Below, piece by piece: positions 49,925-61,164 of a DNA stretch of 64,000 nucleotides. A model generated the notes under the pieces. That model did no database searches. It saw only the letters and a program-made list of their open reading frames with translations, and had not been told where the DNA came from. Within the stretch, counting starts at the first letter, position 1. Each line of letters starts with the position of its first letter. The position numbers and the translations under genes were made by a program. The DNA is taken from the NCBI GenBank assembly GCA_024516035.1, contig CM044963.1, positions 31,548,425 to 31,612,424 of the forward strand. The letters run 5' to 3'. This stretch comes from Bactericera cockerelli (Eukaryota > Arthropoda > Insecta > Hemiptera > Triozidae).

Positions 49925-50270
49925 ATTCCGTGTCCGTGAGGTAAGTAATGATACTTAAATCATGGTGGTGAGAGGATTATATGAACGCCCAGATCCAATG
50001 TCTAGGCTCCTATCATGTCCATTGATTCTATTTGGTTAACGTCCTGACTTGAGGTAGACAGGACGGGGGTTTTATACTCCATTACCTGTGAATCATACCA
50101 GCTACCCACATTTACCTCACCCAGCCTGGGTAGGGCCGGAATTTTCCAGCCTCACATGTTCGGAGGGAACAGAAGTTTCTGTGCGAAAAGTCTGCTCCAA
50201 CCGGGAATCGAACTTAGGATCTCTGGACTACGGGCAGTAGTCACAACCGTTACGCCACGGAGGTTGATAA
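49925..50270 (-). mobile_element. tRNA-headed SINE, family 1
   Basis: Minus strand: CCTCCGTGGCGTAACGGTT, AGTTCGATTCCCGGTTGG, GCTGGGTGAGGTAAATGTGG, GACGTTAACC, and the tail GGACATGATAGGAGCCTAGA shared with 27607-27945. Confidence 0.8.
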
Positions 50271-50279
50271 ATACCTATA

Positions 50280-50520
50280 CATATTGTATTATACCTGTGT
50301 CCTTATATTATGAAATATGTAGGATCTGTTAATCCAAGTCACTATCACTTAACAGCTGATATAAATGCGCTGTGATTTGTTTAAATGAAAGTGGATAGTG
50401 TATTATTAGTTAATCTAATACTGTTTCATAATTCAAACCTTGATAGTCAAAACATGTTTTTCTTAATATATTAAAATTCAAATTATTTGTTTTTTCTTCG
50501 ACTTTATTTTTATTTATAGG
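50280..50520. repeat. MITE-like repeat related to 40918-41085
   Basis: CAGCTGATATAAATGCGCTG (compare CAGCTGACATAAATGCTCTG there) and GTTTCATAATTC near the right end. Confidence 0.5.
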
Positions 50521-50530
50521 TACATAATAT

Positions 50531-50531
50531 T

Positions 50532-50564
<33 letters not shown>

Positions 50565-50585
50565 AAGAAGAAGAAGAAGAAGAAT
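50531..50585. repeat. poly-T run then (AAG)n
   Basis: Thirty-two T followed by GAAGAAGAAGAAGAAG, with no recognised gene on either side. Confidence 0.9.
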
Positions 50586-50744
50586 CGTAACAAATTTTCT
50601 TATTGTTGTAGTTAGTAAAGAGAAAATGAAATGCAATAGGTACATATAGGTATCTATGTAAATATTTTTATTTATGTGGTCAAGTTTTTTTGTGTTGAGA
50701 TTTTTCAGAAACAATTCTAGAGTACACACTTCTTACTTTACTCT

Positions 50745-50995
50745 GTCTTATACCGCTCAAGAAGGGTCGACGTTGTTAAACCTGACGGTTGAGGTTGGTT
50801 GGATTTGGCACATTTTTTTTTTTACGGCCGGATGCCCTTAAACATCAACGATTTTATTTGATTTAAAGTCTTGTGTTTGGACGAGGGTTTTACCCTCCAT
50901 TTGCTGGGAATCGTACCAGCTACCAACATCAACCTCACCCAGCCTGGGTGGGTAGGGCCGGAAATTCTAGGATTCACTACAAGACTAAAATAATC
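50745..50995 (-). mobile_element. SINE family 1 body, head truncated
   Basis: Minus strand: GGCTGGGTGAGGTTGATGTT, GATTCCCAGCAAATGGAGGG, then the long tail form (GGATGCCC, CCAACCTCAACCG) also present at 2470-2580. Confidence 0.65.
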
Positions 50996-51111
50996 TCAAC
51001 AAAATAGCAATTCGGTTTGAATGCAAATAGGTACAAAATATTTTTAGTTATATGTATACCTGCTTGGGAAAGTTACTCAATAATCAAATTTAAAACGTAC
51101 AGTACGTACAC

Positions 51112-51297
51112 AAAAAGCCGACCGCCTTGGTTAAGAGCATTGGTTGCTGACATGGAGGTTTTGGGTTCGAATCCCGGCCGGAGCGAAAAATTCTAAGAAG
51201 ATATTATTAAACATTTTGGATCAAGTTTTATTTACAAATAACATAGAATATATACATACATAGAAATTAAAATTAACAAAACAAAACTTGATCAATT
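51112..51297 (+). mobile_element. tRNA-like SINE head joined to an inverted LINE tail
   Basis: Head GCCGACCGCCTTGGTTAAGA and GGGTTCGAATCCCGGCCGG (51112-51185). 51215-51290 is the reverse of a type-T1 tail (GGATCAAGTTTTATTTACAA). Confidence 0.6.
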
Positions 51298-51328
51298 CGG
51301 AAACGAAGATATTCGATCTTCGTTTCCG
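51298..51328. repeat. perfect 13-bp hairpin
   Basis: CGGAAACGAAGAT, loop ATTCG, ATCTTCGTTTCCG. It follows the repeat at 51112-51297 directly. Confidence 0.8.
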
Positions 51329-52880
51329 GAATGACATGGAGGTAAAGGTATAGTGACCTGAAGTAATGCGGGAGGGGTTCCTGGGCACAATTACCTTTAA
51401 AAAAATATATATCGCACCCTCAGAATTAGATGGTGATATGTCAAAAACACCAACTTTTGGGAAATCTCAAAAGAAAGTTTGACTTATCGCTGTATTAATA
51501 CAATAAAAGCTACTGTTTTGATTTATATGTTCTTAAGTTGAGCATCTTCTTTTCTATAGTTCTATGTAAAAAAAAAATGTATTTTTCTTCAAAAGAACTT
51601 ACCTTTGTAACCGTTCGAAAAAAAAGCATATTGACTTAAAACTTCATTATAATATTTATGATTTTGCCTTTTTTCGAGAAAAAATCAATTTTTAATAAGG
51701 TGATATCGTATTATATTACCTTTTCTTCCATGAGAAGTAAACAAAAGTGGGTATTATCTCGAAAAAAATTCGACATAGCACCATCTATTTACAATTTTGA
51801 AGGGGGGGAAACAATTAATAATTATATATTTATTAATGTACTGCTCACTATGTGAGTTGCCAAAAGAACACAGTATACAAATCAAACTAGTTAGTTATTC
51901 CATTTTTCTTTGTTGTTATTATTTTTTTTCTTCTATTTTTCTGTTCTTCTTCTTTTTTTTTTTTAGTTGATAATTTAGTTTTATAGCACTATATTACCAT
52001 TATACAGGAAAACACGAGATATATTTTCACTTCTTTTCAACAAGAAGTTTATTTTCAAGTAAAACTTTTATTCAAATGATTTTTTTTTTCCTTCAAAAAT
52101 TATCTAAAGTTATTTTCGTTTCAGAATGTCTCCTGGAGTTGATTCTAAAATTTTCTAAAAATCATACTTGGACAAATGAACGCCCTGTATATTTTAAACC
52201 TATGTATTTCGTATGGTACAGTTGCTACATAGGTACATAATATGTATAGGTGACAATCGAGTATCTACAATCACCACAGATAGCAGCCTACCACATTTAT
52301 CTCAATGCTATAAAGGCATAGAAATCACGTTCTATGATTTATGTATTTTCCATTCGGAATTCAAATAAAAAATAAATTGTCAGCAAATACAATTTTCGCA
52401 CAGAGGTGTAGAAAAAGTTTTGTACGAGTGAGTATATCTATTTTATGCCAAACCTTTATCGAAATACCTCAAATACCTATAGGAGAAAAAAAATTGAAAT
52501 GGGAGCAAAAAAAAATATTTTTTATACAAAAACGAACACAACACTTCCGATTTCTAATATGATCATACGAGTATTTTTAGATTTTTTAATCCAGTTAATA
52601 TTTGACTTGATAACTTGAAAAAAAGAACGACAACAACAAAAACAACAACAACAAACATACCTACAAAGAAAAAGGCTCTGCGTGACTATGTGGGTTTTAT
52701 ATATGTTTATATTTTCATCCCCCCCCCTAACTCCCAATCAAAAAGCCCCTCCCACCACCATACAATATGAGGTCTTGAAAATACCAAGTTTTTTTATGTT
52801 ACGTATGTCTTCAAGAAATTTTCATTTTTCGCGCTCCAAAAGTTTTGCCTGAATTTCAACAACTATAGAAAACGAAATGT
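51329..52880. other. AT-rich sequence, nothing recognised
   Basis: No domain in any reading. TTTCTAATAT at 52551 is half of a short palindrome shared with 43549 and 57896; a CCCTGTATATT element end stands at 52183. Confidence 0.4.
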
Positions 52881-53535
52881 CGCTCTCTTTTTCCAACTTT
52901 CTCTCGGGAACATTCTTCTATCGCAATTTCTCTATTGCCTTCGTGAATGATATCTTTTTTTCCCATTATATCTCCACACTGTCTATCTTACTTCATCTCA
53001 TTTTCTCTTCAATTTAACTTAATCTTTTAGAACAAGGACTCCTTTAGAGAATAGACTGATTGTTAAGTCTCCCCTGTCTTTAATAAAAAATATGATTTCT
53101 TTAATATCCGATTTGCCTATAACTCCGTCACTAGTCACTGCTCGCTGCAAAGCAACTAGATACTCATTTGTCCTCACGAGGCGACGAATGTGAGTGAACC
53201 TGGACCCATAACCCATAACTGACTTTCATGTCTTTTGTATAAATCTTTTTCTCATTTTCTTTCTATCTTCATTTTCTATGCTTTTTCTTCTCTCAATTTC
53301 TTTTCTTTCTTTTAATTTTTATATTTCTCTTTTCCTCTATCTCTCTTTTTTAACTGTTTTTCTTTTTCTCTTTCTTTTCATTTTTCTCTTTTTTGATCTC
53401 TTTCTCTCGCTCTCTTTAAACTATTTTTCTTTTTTTTATTTTTCTCTTTCGCTCCACTCTCAATCTCTCTCACTCTCACTCTCTATCTCTATCTCTCTCT
53501 ACCTCTCTCTCTTCATCTTTTTTTATCTTACACCC
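52881..53535. repeat. C/T-rich tract, interrupted
   Basis: Mostly T/C with a 200-bp mixed segment at 53019-53216 whose minus frame (65 residues, RFTHIRRLVRTNEYLVALQR) has normal composition but no family that I recognise. Confidence 0.7.
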
Positions 53536-53639
53536 ATGATTTGATTGCGTAGGTATAGGAACCTGCACATCAATAATAAATGGAAATTCATCCAGCAATG
53601 TTTACACACAAACAGTGTCTGAAATTCAAAATCGTGTGT

Positions 53640-54035
53640 AGTGGTGCAGTGCGAGAAACCGAATGAAGAAGAAAAAGAGAGGGAAATAGATAAAGACAAT
53701 GAGAAAAACATAGAGAAAGAAGAGAAAGAGAAAGAGAGAGAGAGAAAAAAGAAAGAGAAAAAGAAAGAGAAAGAAAAGAGAAGGAGATAGACAAAGAGAA
53801 AGACAAATAATGAAAAAACGCTATTTCCCTATCTCCCTCTTGTGTGAGAAACCGAATGAAGAAGAAAAAGAGAAAGAAATAGATAAAGACAAAGAGAAAG
53901 ACATAGAGAAAGAAGAGAAAGAGAAAGAAAAGAGAAGGAGATAGACAAAGACAAAGAGAAAGACAAATAATGAAAAAAACGCTATTTCTCTATCTCCCTC
54001 TTCCTCTCTCTCTCTCTCTCAACATCTCTTCCTCT

Positions 54036-54069
<34 letters not shown>

Positions 54070-54205
54070 CTCTCTCTCTTCTCTCTCTCTCAACATCTCT
54101 TCCTCTCCCTCTCTCTCTATCTATCTATCTCTCTCTCTCTCTCTTTCTCTCTACATCTCTTCTCTCTCACTTTCTCTACATCTCTTTCTCTCTCTATTAA
54201 GATAC
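53640..54205. repeat. purine tract (duplicated) switching to pyrimidine tract
   Basis: GAGAAACCGAATGAAGAAGA starts two copies (53654 and 53848) of an about 190-bp block ending CGCTATTTC..CTATCTCCCTCT, where the strand switches to C/T (53980-54200). Confidence 0.85.
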
Positions 54206-54244
54206 TCGAAGGCGTAAGGCGTGCAACATTTACGTCCCTAAGGA

Positions 54245-54480
54245 TGAAATGGGGTTAGGTACAAGTTCATGTTTATTTATTTATTTATTTACACTTTATT
54301 AGATAATAGGACATATACAATACAAATAATTACAAACGAAAATACAAAATACAATATAACAAAACAAAAAAATAATAATAAATAAAGAAAAAATAAATAA
54401 ATATATACATAATATATGTCCTAACTAAAGGGCGGGGTTATTGCCTTAGGCAATCTCTTCCACCCAACCCTTATTCAAAA
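54245..54480 (-). mobile_element. LINE 3' tail, type T2
   Basis: Minus strand: GGGTTGGGTGGAAGAGATTG, CCTAAGGCAATAACCCCGCC, GGACATATATTATG, and CTATTATCTAATAAAGTG at the end. Confidence 0.7.
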
Positions 54481-54489
54481 CAAGGGATT

Positions 54490-54893
54490 TAAGAGATATG
54501 GGGATTATGTAGAGCGAGAGAAAGACGGTATGAAAGACAGGGAGAGAAAGACAAAAAGTAAGACAAAAGAAAGCGAGAAGAAAAGCATACTTGAAGTAAA
54601 AAAATAACGAAACAAATTTGAGAAAAAGAGGGAGAATACGAAAAAAGGGAGAAAAAGAAAGGTAGTAGAAGTTGCCAAAAAATCAAGGAAAATATGTGTT
54701 ATGTAGGATTGGAGGGAGAGGGGAAAGGGAAGGGGAAGAGAGAGAAAAAATAATTTAAGAGACATAAAAGAGAAAGCTAAAGAAGAGAGAAAAAGGAAAA
54801 GAAAAGAGGGAAAAAGAGATAGTCTAATAGAGGACGATTAAAAGAGAGATAGAGAGAGCGAGATAGAAGTTAAGAGAGATAAGAGAGAAAGGT

Positions 54894-54937
<44 letters not shown>

Positions 54938-55444
54938 TAGAAGTTAAGAGAGATAAGAGAGAAAGGTAGAGGAGAGAGAGATAGGAAGAGGAGGAGAAAA
55001 ATAAAGTAGAGAGAGAGAGAGAAGTTAAGAGAGATAAAAGAGAAGGGTAGAGGAAGAGAGAGAGAAATAGGAAGAGGAGGGGAAAGATAAAGTAGAAAGA
55101 GAGAGAGAGATAGAAGTTAAAAGAGATAAAAGAGGAAGGTGTAGGAGAGAGAGAGAAATAGGAAGAGGAGGAGAAAGATAAAGTAGGGAGAGAGAGAGAG
55201 AGAGAGAGAGAGTAATAGGAAGAGGAGGGGAAAGATATATGTAGTAGAGAGAGAGAAAGAGAGATAGAGAGAGAGAGAAAAACAGAGAGAGCGAGAGAAA
55301 GAGATATAGAAGTTAAGAGATATAAGAGAGAGAGGTAGAGAAGAGAGAGAGAGGAGAAGTAGGACTACGAGGGGAAAGATAAAGTAGAAAGGGAGAGAGA
55401 GAGAAAGAACTAAAGAGAGATAAAAAAGAAAGGTAGTGGAGAAA

Positions 55445-55507
<63 letters not shown>

Positions 55508-55660
55508 GAGATAAAACTAAAGAGAGATATGAGAGAAAGGTAGAGGGGAGAGAGAGAGAGATAGGGAGGAAGGAAGGTATGGAAAGAGAACATAGAGGTA
55601 GGGATGGAAACAGATGAGAGTAGGGGAAATAAAAAAGTATGTATTGGGGGAGGGAGGGGG
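54490..55660. repeat. 1.1-kb GA-rich tract with 100-150-bp tandem blocks
   Basis: Purine-only over long stretches. GAAGTTAAGAGAGATAAGAG recurs at about 54867, 54941, 55020 and (changed) 55110 and 55310, so the tract grew by block duplication as well as slippage. The 183-residue minus ORF is an artefact. Confidence 0.95.
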
Positions 55661-56044
55661 GATGTCACCCTATTTCATACTTGAGGAGCTTAAAGGAATT
55701 AAAGAATTGTTTCGTGTTTGTAACAAGAGTTGTGAACATTGTTATGGTTTATGGAAATTTTGGGTAAATACCAACTTTATTTTTGTTTAATATACATATT
55801 TGTTTCATTCGTTATCAAATTTGAGGTTTTTTTGCTACATATTTTTATTTTTTTTTATTTTTATACTATATTATTTAGTATCTCTCACTCACTAGAAACC
55901 TTTAAAAAAAATGATAAATGTGTTTGTTTGTGTTATTATATCACAATTTTAGTGGGTTGCACATATAATTCTGGGTTGCACATGTAATTATATTCCAATA
56001 TCTTATTTTTGCCTATAATTCAGCCGCTGCTAACATTAATTATT
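55661..56044. other. AT-rich sequence, nothing recognised
   Basis: No coding or repeat signal placed. Confidence 0.35.
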
Positions 56045-56153
56045 TTTCCACACGAGGTATGAGTGGACCGCGAACACCCAAGTACAGAGCAGGAAAAATC
56101 CTGCCCCGCTGGGGATCGAACCCAGGTCACCGTGCGTGCAAAACATTACGCGC
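56045..56153 (-). mobile_element. tRNA-headed SINE, family 3, truncated
   Basis: Minus strand: CACGGTGACCTGGGTTCGAT, CCCAGCGGGGCAGGATTTTT, TACTTGGGTGTTCGCGGTC. Confidence 0.7.
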
Positions 56154-56275
56154 CCGAGGTATTCACATTTGGAATTCTCGCAGGGGTCAACCCAACCCAA
56201 GTGTAATGGAAGGGCCTCACCCTGGAGGAACCTCCTTCTTCATCAAGGTAGCCTCCACGCCAGGTATATTATTTA
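56154..56275 (+). other. short GC-rich, coding-like segment of unknown origin
   Basis: A stretch of about 120 bp with normal codon texture (GIHIWNSRRGQPNPSVMEGP, HPGGTSFFIK) ending CATCAAGGTAGCC, which resembles a splice donor. I do not recognise the protein. It may be an orphan exon, a captured gene fragment or chance. Confidence 0.25.
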
Positions 56276-56463
56276 GTATATTATTTTAAAAAATGTTATA
56301 AGGTACCTATCCTTTGTCATATGGCAACCTGTTGATGTACAGGAAGTTTTAAATATATATGGACCAAGAACACTGATTATTTACAGGGTATTTTATTTGC
56401 TTAACTTCGGACTCGAACCATCGACCTCTGTATCGCTATCAATCATGCTACTGAGGATTGTAT

Positions 56464-56513
<50 letters not shown>

Positions 56514-56902
56514 GTTTACGAGTTAAGCCCATTTTTACAACAAAATCAAAAAATACAAAAAATACTAAAAAAATACAAAAAAATACAAAAAACAATAATA
56601 TTACACTTATGACTAGAATTAAAAAAAAAACACTTATGACTATATAGCCTATAAAAACACTTATCACTAGCTTATAAACTACCTATCTAAAATCTAAATA
56701 GCTCATAAGTTGTGCCATAGAGCAGGTTAAGAGATCAAGGTCTGCACCGGCATCATTCCCCATGGTAACCATCTATGTAACCATCTATGTAACCCCATGG
56801 TAACCATCTAAATATATTATAAGGATGTATAAATAGATAAAAGAAAAGTACAGAGAGTAAATAAGTACATATATTGCAGGTATACAAGGTGTATATAAAT
56901 TA
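56276..56902. repeat. AT-rich sequence with a 42-base poly-T run
   Basis: Poly-T at 56467-56509. Short tandem GTAACCATCTATGTAACC at 56765-56815. No gene. Confidence 0.7.
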
Positions 56903-57040
56903 CAAGGAAGAGAATGCCGTTGGCATTAGCACCGCCCTTGATCAAGTTTTGTTTTATTTCAATTCTATGTAAATATTCTATGTATCTACTTTATTGTAAA
57001 TAAAACTTGATCCAACATGTTTAATAATAATAATAATAAT
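56903..57040 (+). mobile_element. LINE 3' tail, type T1
   Basis: AGAGAATGCCGTTGGCATTA (hairpin loop GTT instead of AAA), GCACCGCCCTTGATCAAGTT, AATAAAACTTGATCC and (ATA)n. Confidence 0.7.
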
Positions 57041-57443
57041 ACATAGATGGTTTCGATGGATTTCAAACATGAACGTGTTCTAGTGAGGCACGTTTCGTAA
57101 ATAATGTATTGGAAAGATAGCAAAATATGATAGATGGAGCGATGGATATAGAAATAAAGATAGATATACATTTAATATATCAACTGGGAGAGAGTTGAAA
57201 AAGGGGGAGGCCGAGAGAGAAAAGGAGAGATAGTGGAAGGTGGAAATATAAAATATCGATGAAAAGATAATACTATAACAAAGAGAGAGAGAGAGAGAGA
57301 AGGAAAGGTTGAAAAGATTCCTGGTGTACCTTAACAAAGAGAAAAAATAATATAGAGAGAAAAGGAGTAAATAGGTACCTAGATAGATAGAGAAAAGTAG
57401 AGAGAGATTGAGAAAAATAGAGAGACAGATATACGAATGGTAG

Positions 57444-57475
<32 letters not shown>

Positions 57476-57910
57476 AGAGAGAGAGAAATACAAAACATCA
57501 ATATAAAGCTAAATCTTTAACCAAAAATAAAAAGAATGAAGTTAATGAAAAAGGTCGAAAAGAATGGCGGTGTAGATAAAAAGAAAATAAATTAGAGAGA
57601 TCGAGATTCGAGAATGAATTGATAGATAAAAAAGGGAAGAGCATATATTTATATAAAATATCAACAGAAAAATAATATTTAAACAAAAAGACACAGAAGA
57701 AGAAAGAGAAAATAATGGCGGTGTAGATAGAGGGAAAATAATTTACAGAAAAAACAGTGAATACGAAAAATATAGAGAGAAAAATATAAAAACCCACCCT
57801 GGAATAAAGATTGAGAGTACCTATGTAGTAAAAATATGTATTTATCGATAAAGTATTCGCAATTGGAATAATGAAGACAAAAAAGAAAATACTTCCGATT
57901 TCTAATATTA
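57041..57910. repeat. AT/GA-rich sequence with purine tracts
   Basis: 57190-57490 is purine-rich ((GA)n at 57283-57300 and 57440-57490); the rest is A-rich with small duplications (AGAATGGCGGTGTAGATA at 57559 and AATAATGGCGGTGTAGATAG at 57710). Confidence 0.7.
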
Positions 57911-58194
57911 GAAATTTCTCGGAAATAGAGAGTTAGAGAGAGATAGAAAGAAAGAAAGAGAGAGAAAGAAAGAGATAGAGAGAGAGAAAGTAAGAGATAG
58001 AGAGAGAGAGAAAGACAGAGACAGGGACAGAGAAGGAAGCAAAAAATAGAAAATGATCGGTGTTAGGTATATTTTTTGGAAATTTTACGGAATAAGCATT
58101 ATACACAACGACATGAGATCCATTTTCATTTTTTTTTGAACAAATTCAAGTGTATTACTTCCGAGAAATTTCTAATATTAGAAATCGGAAAAAC

Positions 58195-58230
<36 letters not shown>

Positions 58231-58232
58231 CA
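57911..58232. repeat. GA tract, repeat fragment and poly-T run
   Basis: GA-rich at 57915-58040; TTTCTAATATTAGAAA palindromic word at 57896 and 58168; 34 T at 58196-58230. Confidence 0.8.
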
Positions 58233-58699
58233 AGTTAATCTTTTTTTCTCTCGAAAAATTAAGTAATTTTATTGATATTTCACTCTTTATTGAGGTTACA
58301 TAAATATACATTGGTTATAAAAAAACAAAATGTAAATAATTGAGGACTACAAATTGAGGCATTTCCGGATGATATTGATATTCCGGATGATCATAGACTA
58401 CAAAAATAAAATTATTTTTGTCTTAGAATGTCTCCTAGAATTGATTGTGAAAATTTCTATAAAAAATAACACATGGACACCCTGTATAATAGATAGTTAT
58501 AGATGTATAATAGATAGCTGGAGAGAACTTGTGGTACCACGAAAGGAAAGCACACAGAGCACACGTTCAAACTACAAGAATATCTGCTACAACAAACATC
58601 CCACCAAACATGATACATACAGAGATAGACTATGGAACAATATTATTCCTCTTGCAAAGTTTGAACGAATAGCTCTCAGCCATACAAACTTGCATACAT
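58233..58699. other. AT-rich sequence, nothing recognised
   Basis: CACCCTGTATAAT at about 58477 is another solo element end; the ORF 58354-58911 has no domain. Confidence 0.35.
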
Positions 58700-59343
58700 A
58701 TTTACATAACGAAATCTATATCTATAAAAGAAAGCTGTCTGTATGTGTGTATGTATGTATGTGTGTATGTATGTATGTGTGTATGTATGTTCTTTATACA
58801 AATCCACACCGTTTGACCGAGAAACCTGAAATTTTGCACATAGGTCCGCTTGGATCAGGAAATTCTTCTAGGCTAGATTATATCTATCTGAGGTTAAGCT
58901 ACAATGAGTAAGGATAAAAATGGATGGGTGACGCAAGAAAAATGCACGTTTTTTTTGACATAAATGACATTTTTTCTCGAAATTTGTCGCGACGACCTAT
59001 CAACTCAAAGCGAGAAAGTTTTAGGCAAGGGTTTGAGCTTTCAATTGACATATCGATCGCGAATTTCTGATGAGCCGTTCTTGAGCTACGCCGGGTAAGG
59101 TAAAAAAATGGATGGGTAACATGTAAAATATTCACGTTTTTTTGACCTAAATGACATTTTTTTCTCGAAATTTGAAGTGACGACCTATCAATTCAGAGCG
59201 AGAAAGTTTTAGGCAAGGGTTTAGGCTTTCATTTGACATATTGATCGCGAAATTCTGATGAGCCATTCTTGAGCTACGCCGGGGAAGGCCAGAAAATAGA
59301 TGGGCGATAAAAAATATTCAGGTTTTTTTTCAAACCTAAATGA

Positions 59344-59389
<46 letters not shown>

Positions 59390-59503
59390 TATGTGTGTGT
59401 TGTGTGTGTGTGATGGTGTGTGTGGTGTGTGTGTGGTGTGTGTGGTATGTGGTGTGTGTGTGGTGTGTGTGGTGTGGTGTGTGTGTGTGGTGTGTGTGTG
59501 GTG

Positions 59504-59534
<31 letters not shown>

Positions 59535-59790
59535 TGTGTGTGTGTGGTGTGTGTGTGTGTGTGTGGTGTGTGTGTGTTGGTGTGTTGTGTGTGGTGTGTG
59601 TGTGTGTGGTGTGTGTGTGTGTGGTGTGTGTGTGGTGTGGTATGTATGTGTGTGTGTGTGTGGTGTTTGGGTGTGTGCGTGTGTGTGGGTATGTGTGGAT
59701 GTGTGTGTGTGGATGTGTGTGTGTGGGTGGGTGTGTGTGTGCGTTGTGTGTGTTTGATGGGCTGGCGAAGCGGCGGGTGTAACCCGCTAG
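58700..59790. mobile_element. non-coding element with 188-bp tandem units, TG tract and CTAGCGGG end
   Basis: Begins near AAAGAAAGCTGTCTGTATG, then (TGTA)n, GACCGAGAAACCTGAAATTT and GCACATAGGTCC. It holds 2.3 units of about 188 bp (58915, 59103, 59291) with GAGCGAGAAAGTTTTAGGCA-like and GAGCTACGCCGG words, then a 410-bp TG tract, and ends GCGAAGCGGCGGGTGTAACC, CGCTAGT. Read from that end it is ACTAGCGGGTTACACCCGCC, the terminus also seen (degraded) at 7594. Confidence 0.6.
59348..59757. repeat. (TG)n tract with TGG interruptions
   Basis: Perfect at first (TGTG over about 37 bp), then GTGGTGTG variants in quasi-regular blocks. Cys/Val-rich plus ORFs and Thr/His-rich minus ORF are artefacts. 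Confidence 0.95.
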
Positions 59791-59797
59791 TGTATAA

Positions 59798-60022
59798 TAA
59801 AAATTCTATAATCAAGCAGAACATCCAGTTTGCTGCATTTTCAGTAGAAACTCTTGGTCCATGGGCAGAAGAAGCCAGAAAAAAATAAAACAGGATAGGA
59901 ACTTTGTTGACCCGTGCGTCCGGAGACAACCCATCACGGCATTACCTCATTGAGCGTATTGCAATTGCTATTAGAGGAACTCTCCCAACCTCTGAAAAAT
60001 TGGATCTTTTTTACTTGTAAGA
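59798..60022 (+). pseudogene. 5'-truncated C-terminus of the RT element, frameshifted
   Basis: FAAFSVETLGPWAEEARKK-like reading in one frame (QFAAFSVETLGPWAEEARKK, stop), then RERIAIAIRGTLP-like words (ERIAIAIRGTLPTSEKLDLF) in another. Third truncated copy; it stands against the CTAGCGGG element end. Confidence 0.65.
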
Positions 60023-60177
60023 TGACATCTTATTATTTGTAAGATGTTCTTCATGTTGTGTTGTTTTATTATAAAATATATAAATATAACCTGCAGAAAT
60101 TATATAATAATTCTATCTGAAACCCAGAATTTTCTCGCCGTTGAGGTCTGCCCGTGACTTATTAATTTATTTATGTA
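60023..60177. other. AT-rich sequence, nothing recognised
   Basis: Probably the 3' end of the retroelement copy just before it. Confidence 0.35.
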
Positions 60178-60352
60178 TACTTTATTTTTTTTTTTACAAA
60201 ACAATCATCAACAAAAAATCAATAACAATAAATTGAAAAAACATAGAAGTAGGTATGTAAAAATAAAGATCAATATTCATTTTTAATTACAATTATTGTT
60301 TTGTAATTCGGAAGTTAATGCCTCAGGCATTCTCTGCCACTTAACCCCGGAC
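60178..60352 (-). mobile_element. LINE 3' tail, type T3
   Basis: Minus strand: GGGGTTAAGTGGCAGAGAAT, GCCTGAGGCATTAACTTCC (loop TGA), CGAATTACAAAAC and AAAAATAAAGTATACATA. Confidence 0.7.
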
Positions 60353-60480
60353 TCGCTATTTATTTGGATTATTTAAAAATCCTTTCTAAGTACGCACCTT
60401 CACATAAGCCCTATTGGAACGGCTTGAAAAATAAATTACTTTTTTTTTCTTTTTACAGTAATACACATCTTCCGTAGTAT
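60353..60480. other. nothing recognised
   Basis: Short AT-rich gap between repeats. Confidence 0.35.
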
Positions 60481-60895
60481 CACAAACTAGAATTGTGCCC
60501 AGGCGAGGTTAGTTCTCAAAGCATTCAATAGGTGCACTGGTAGTCAAGTGGTTAACGCGCTAGTCTGGTAATTGAGATAGCGTAGGGGTCCGTTGGCTCG
60601 AATTCCACCCAGTGCATGGATTTTTCCTCATTAATTTGAGTTTGTAACTACATAATAATAAGGCTCTGAGGGTTAGGTGATAGAAAATGCTTTGAGCATT
60701 AACGTCGCCTGGTAGTTACCTTCCACTAAAAAGTGTTATTATTATTATACAGCATTTTCTACCTACTAACCCTCAGAGTCATATAATTATGTGGTCACAA
60801 ACTCAATTAAGTGATGAAAAACTCATACACTGCTTGGAATTCGAACCAACGGATCACTGTGGATTAGCGCGTTAACCCCTTGACTACCACTACCC
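60481..60895. mobile_element. three family-5 SINE pieces: tail (-), full copy (+), partial copy (-)
   Basis: 60481-60530 is the reverse tail (GGCGAGGTTAGTTCTCAAAG); 60531-60745 is a full plus copy (GGTGCACTGGTAGTCAAGTG, GGCTCGAATTCCACCCAGTG, AATGCTTTGAGCATTAACG, TTCCACTAAAAAGTGTTATT); 60750-60895 is a minus copy with head CACTGGTAGT-like GGTAGTGGTAGTCAAGGGG. The last two lie tail to tail and could pair as RNA over 140 bp. Confidence 0.75.
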
Positions 60896-61164
60896 ATCTA
60901 AAAATAAGGAGAGAGCTTGAGCGACACACAAAAGTCTTCGTGGTTGGTTTTATTAAGGAGATGTAGGTGAATAGAACAAAAAGCATTGGAATTAGATAAT
61001 AATAATAAATCATTTTATTGTACATAAAATATTCGTGGTCGAATGTGTACAACGTCTTCTTATGGACTAATTATATACTAGCTTAAAATTAAACTAAACT
61101 AAATAATTATTATTATAAATAAAAAAAATCAGACAGGAATATTTAGGTTAATGACCCTCTAGAC
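60896..61164. other. AT-rich sequence, nothing recognised
   Basis: AATAATAATAAATC at about 60998 and CTAAACTAAATAATTATTATTA at 61090 suggest a reverse LINE tail of unknown type. Confidence 0.35.

Noticed and set aside
58354..58911. 185-residue plus ORF
   Set aside because: Composed of AT-rich and (TGTA)n repeat sequence, with no domain.
59336..59929. Thr/His-rich and Cys/Val-rich ORFs
   Set aside because: Translations of a (TG)n tract in several frames.
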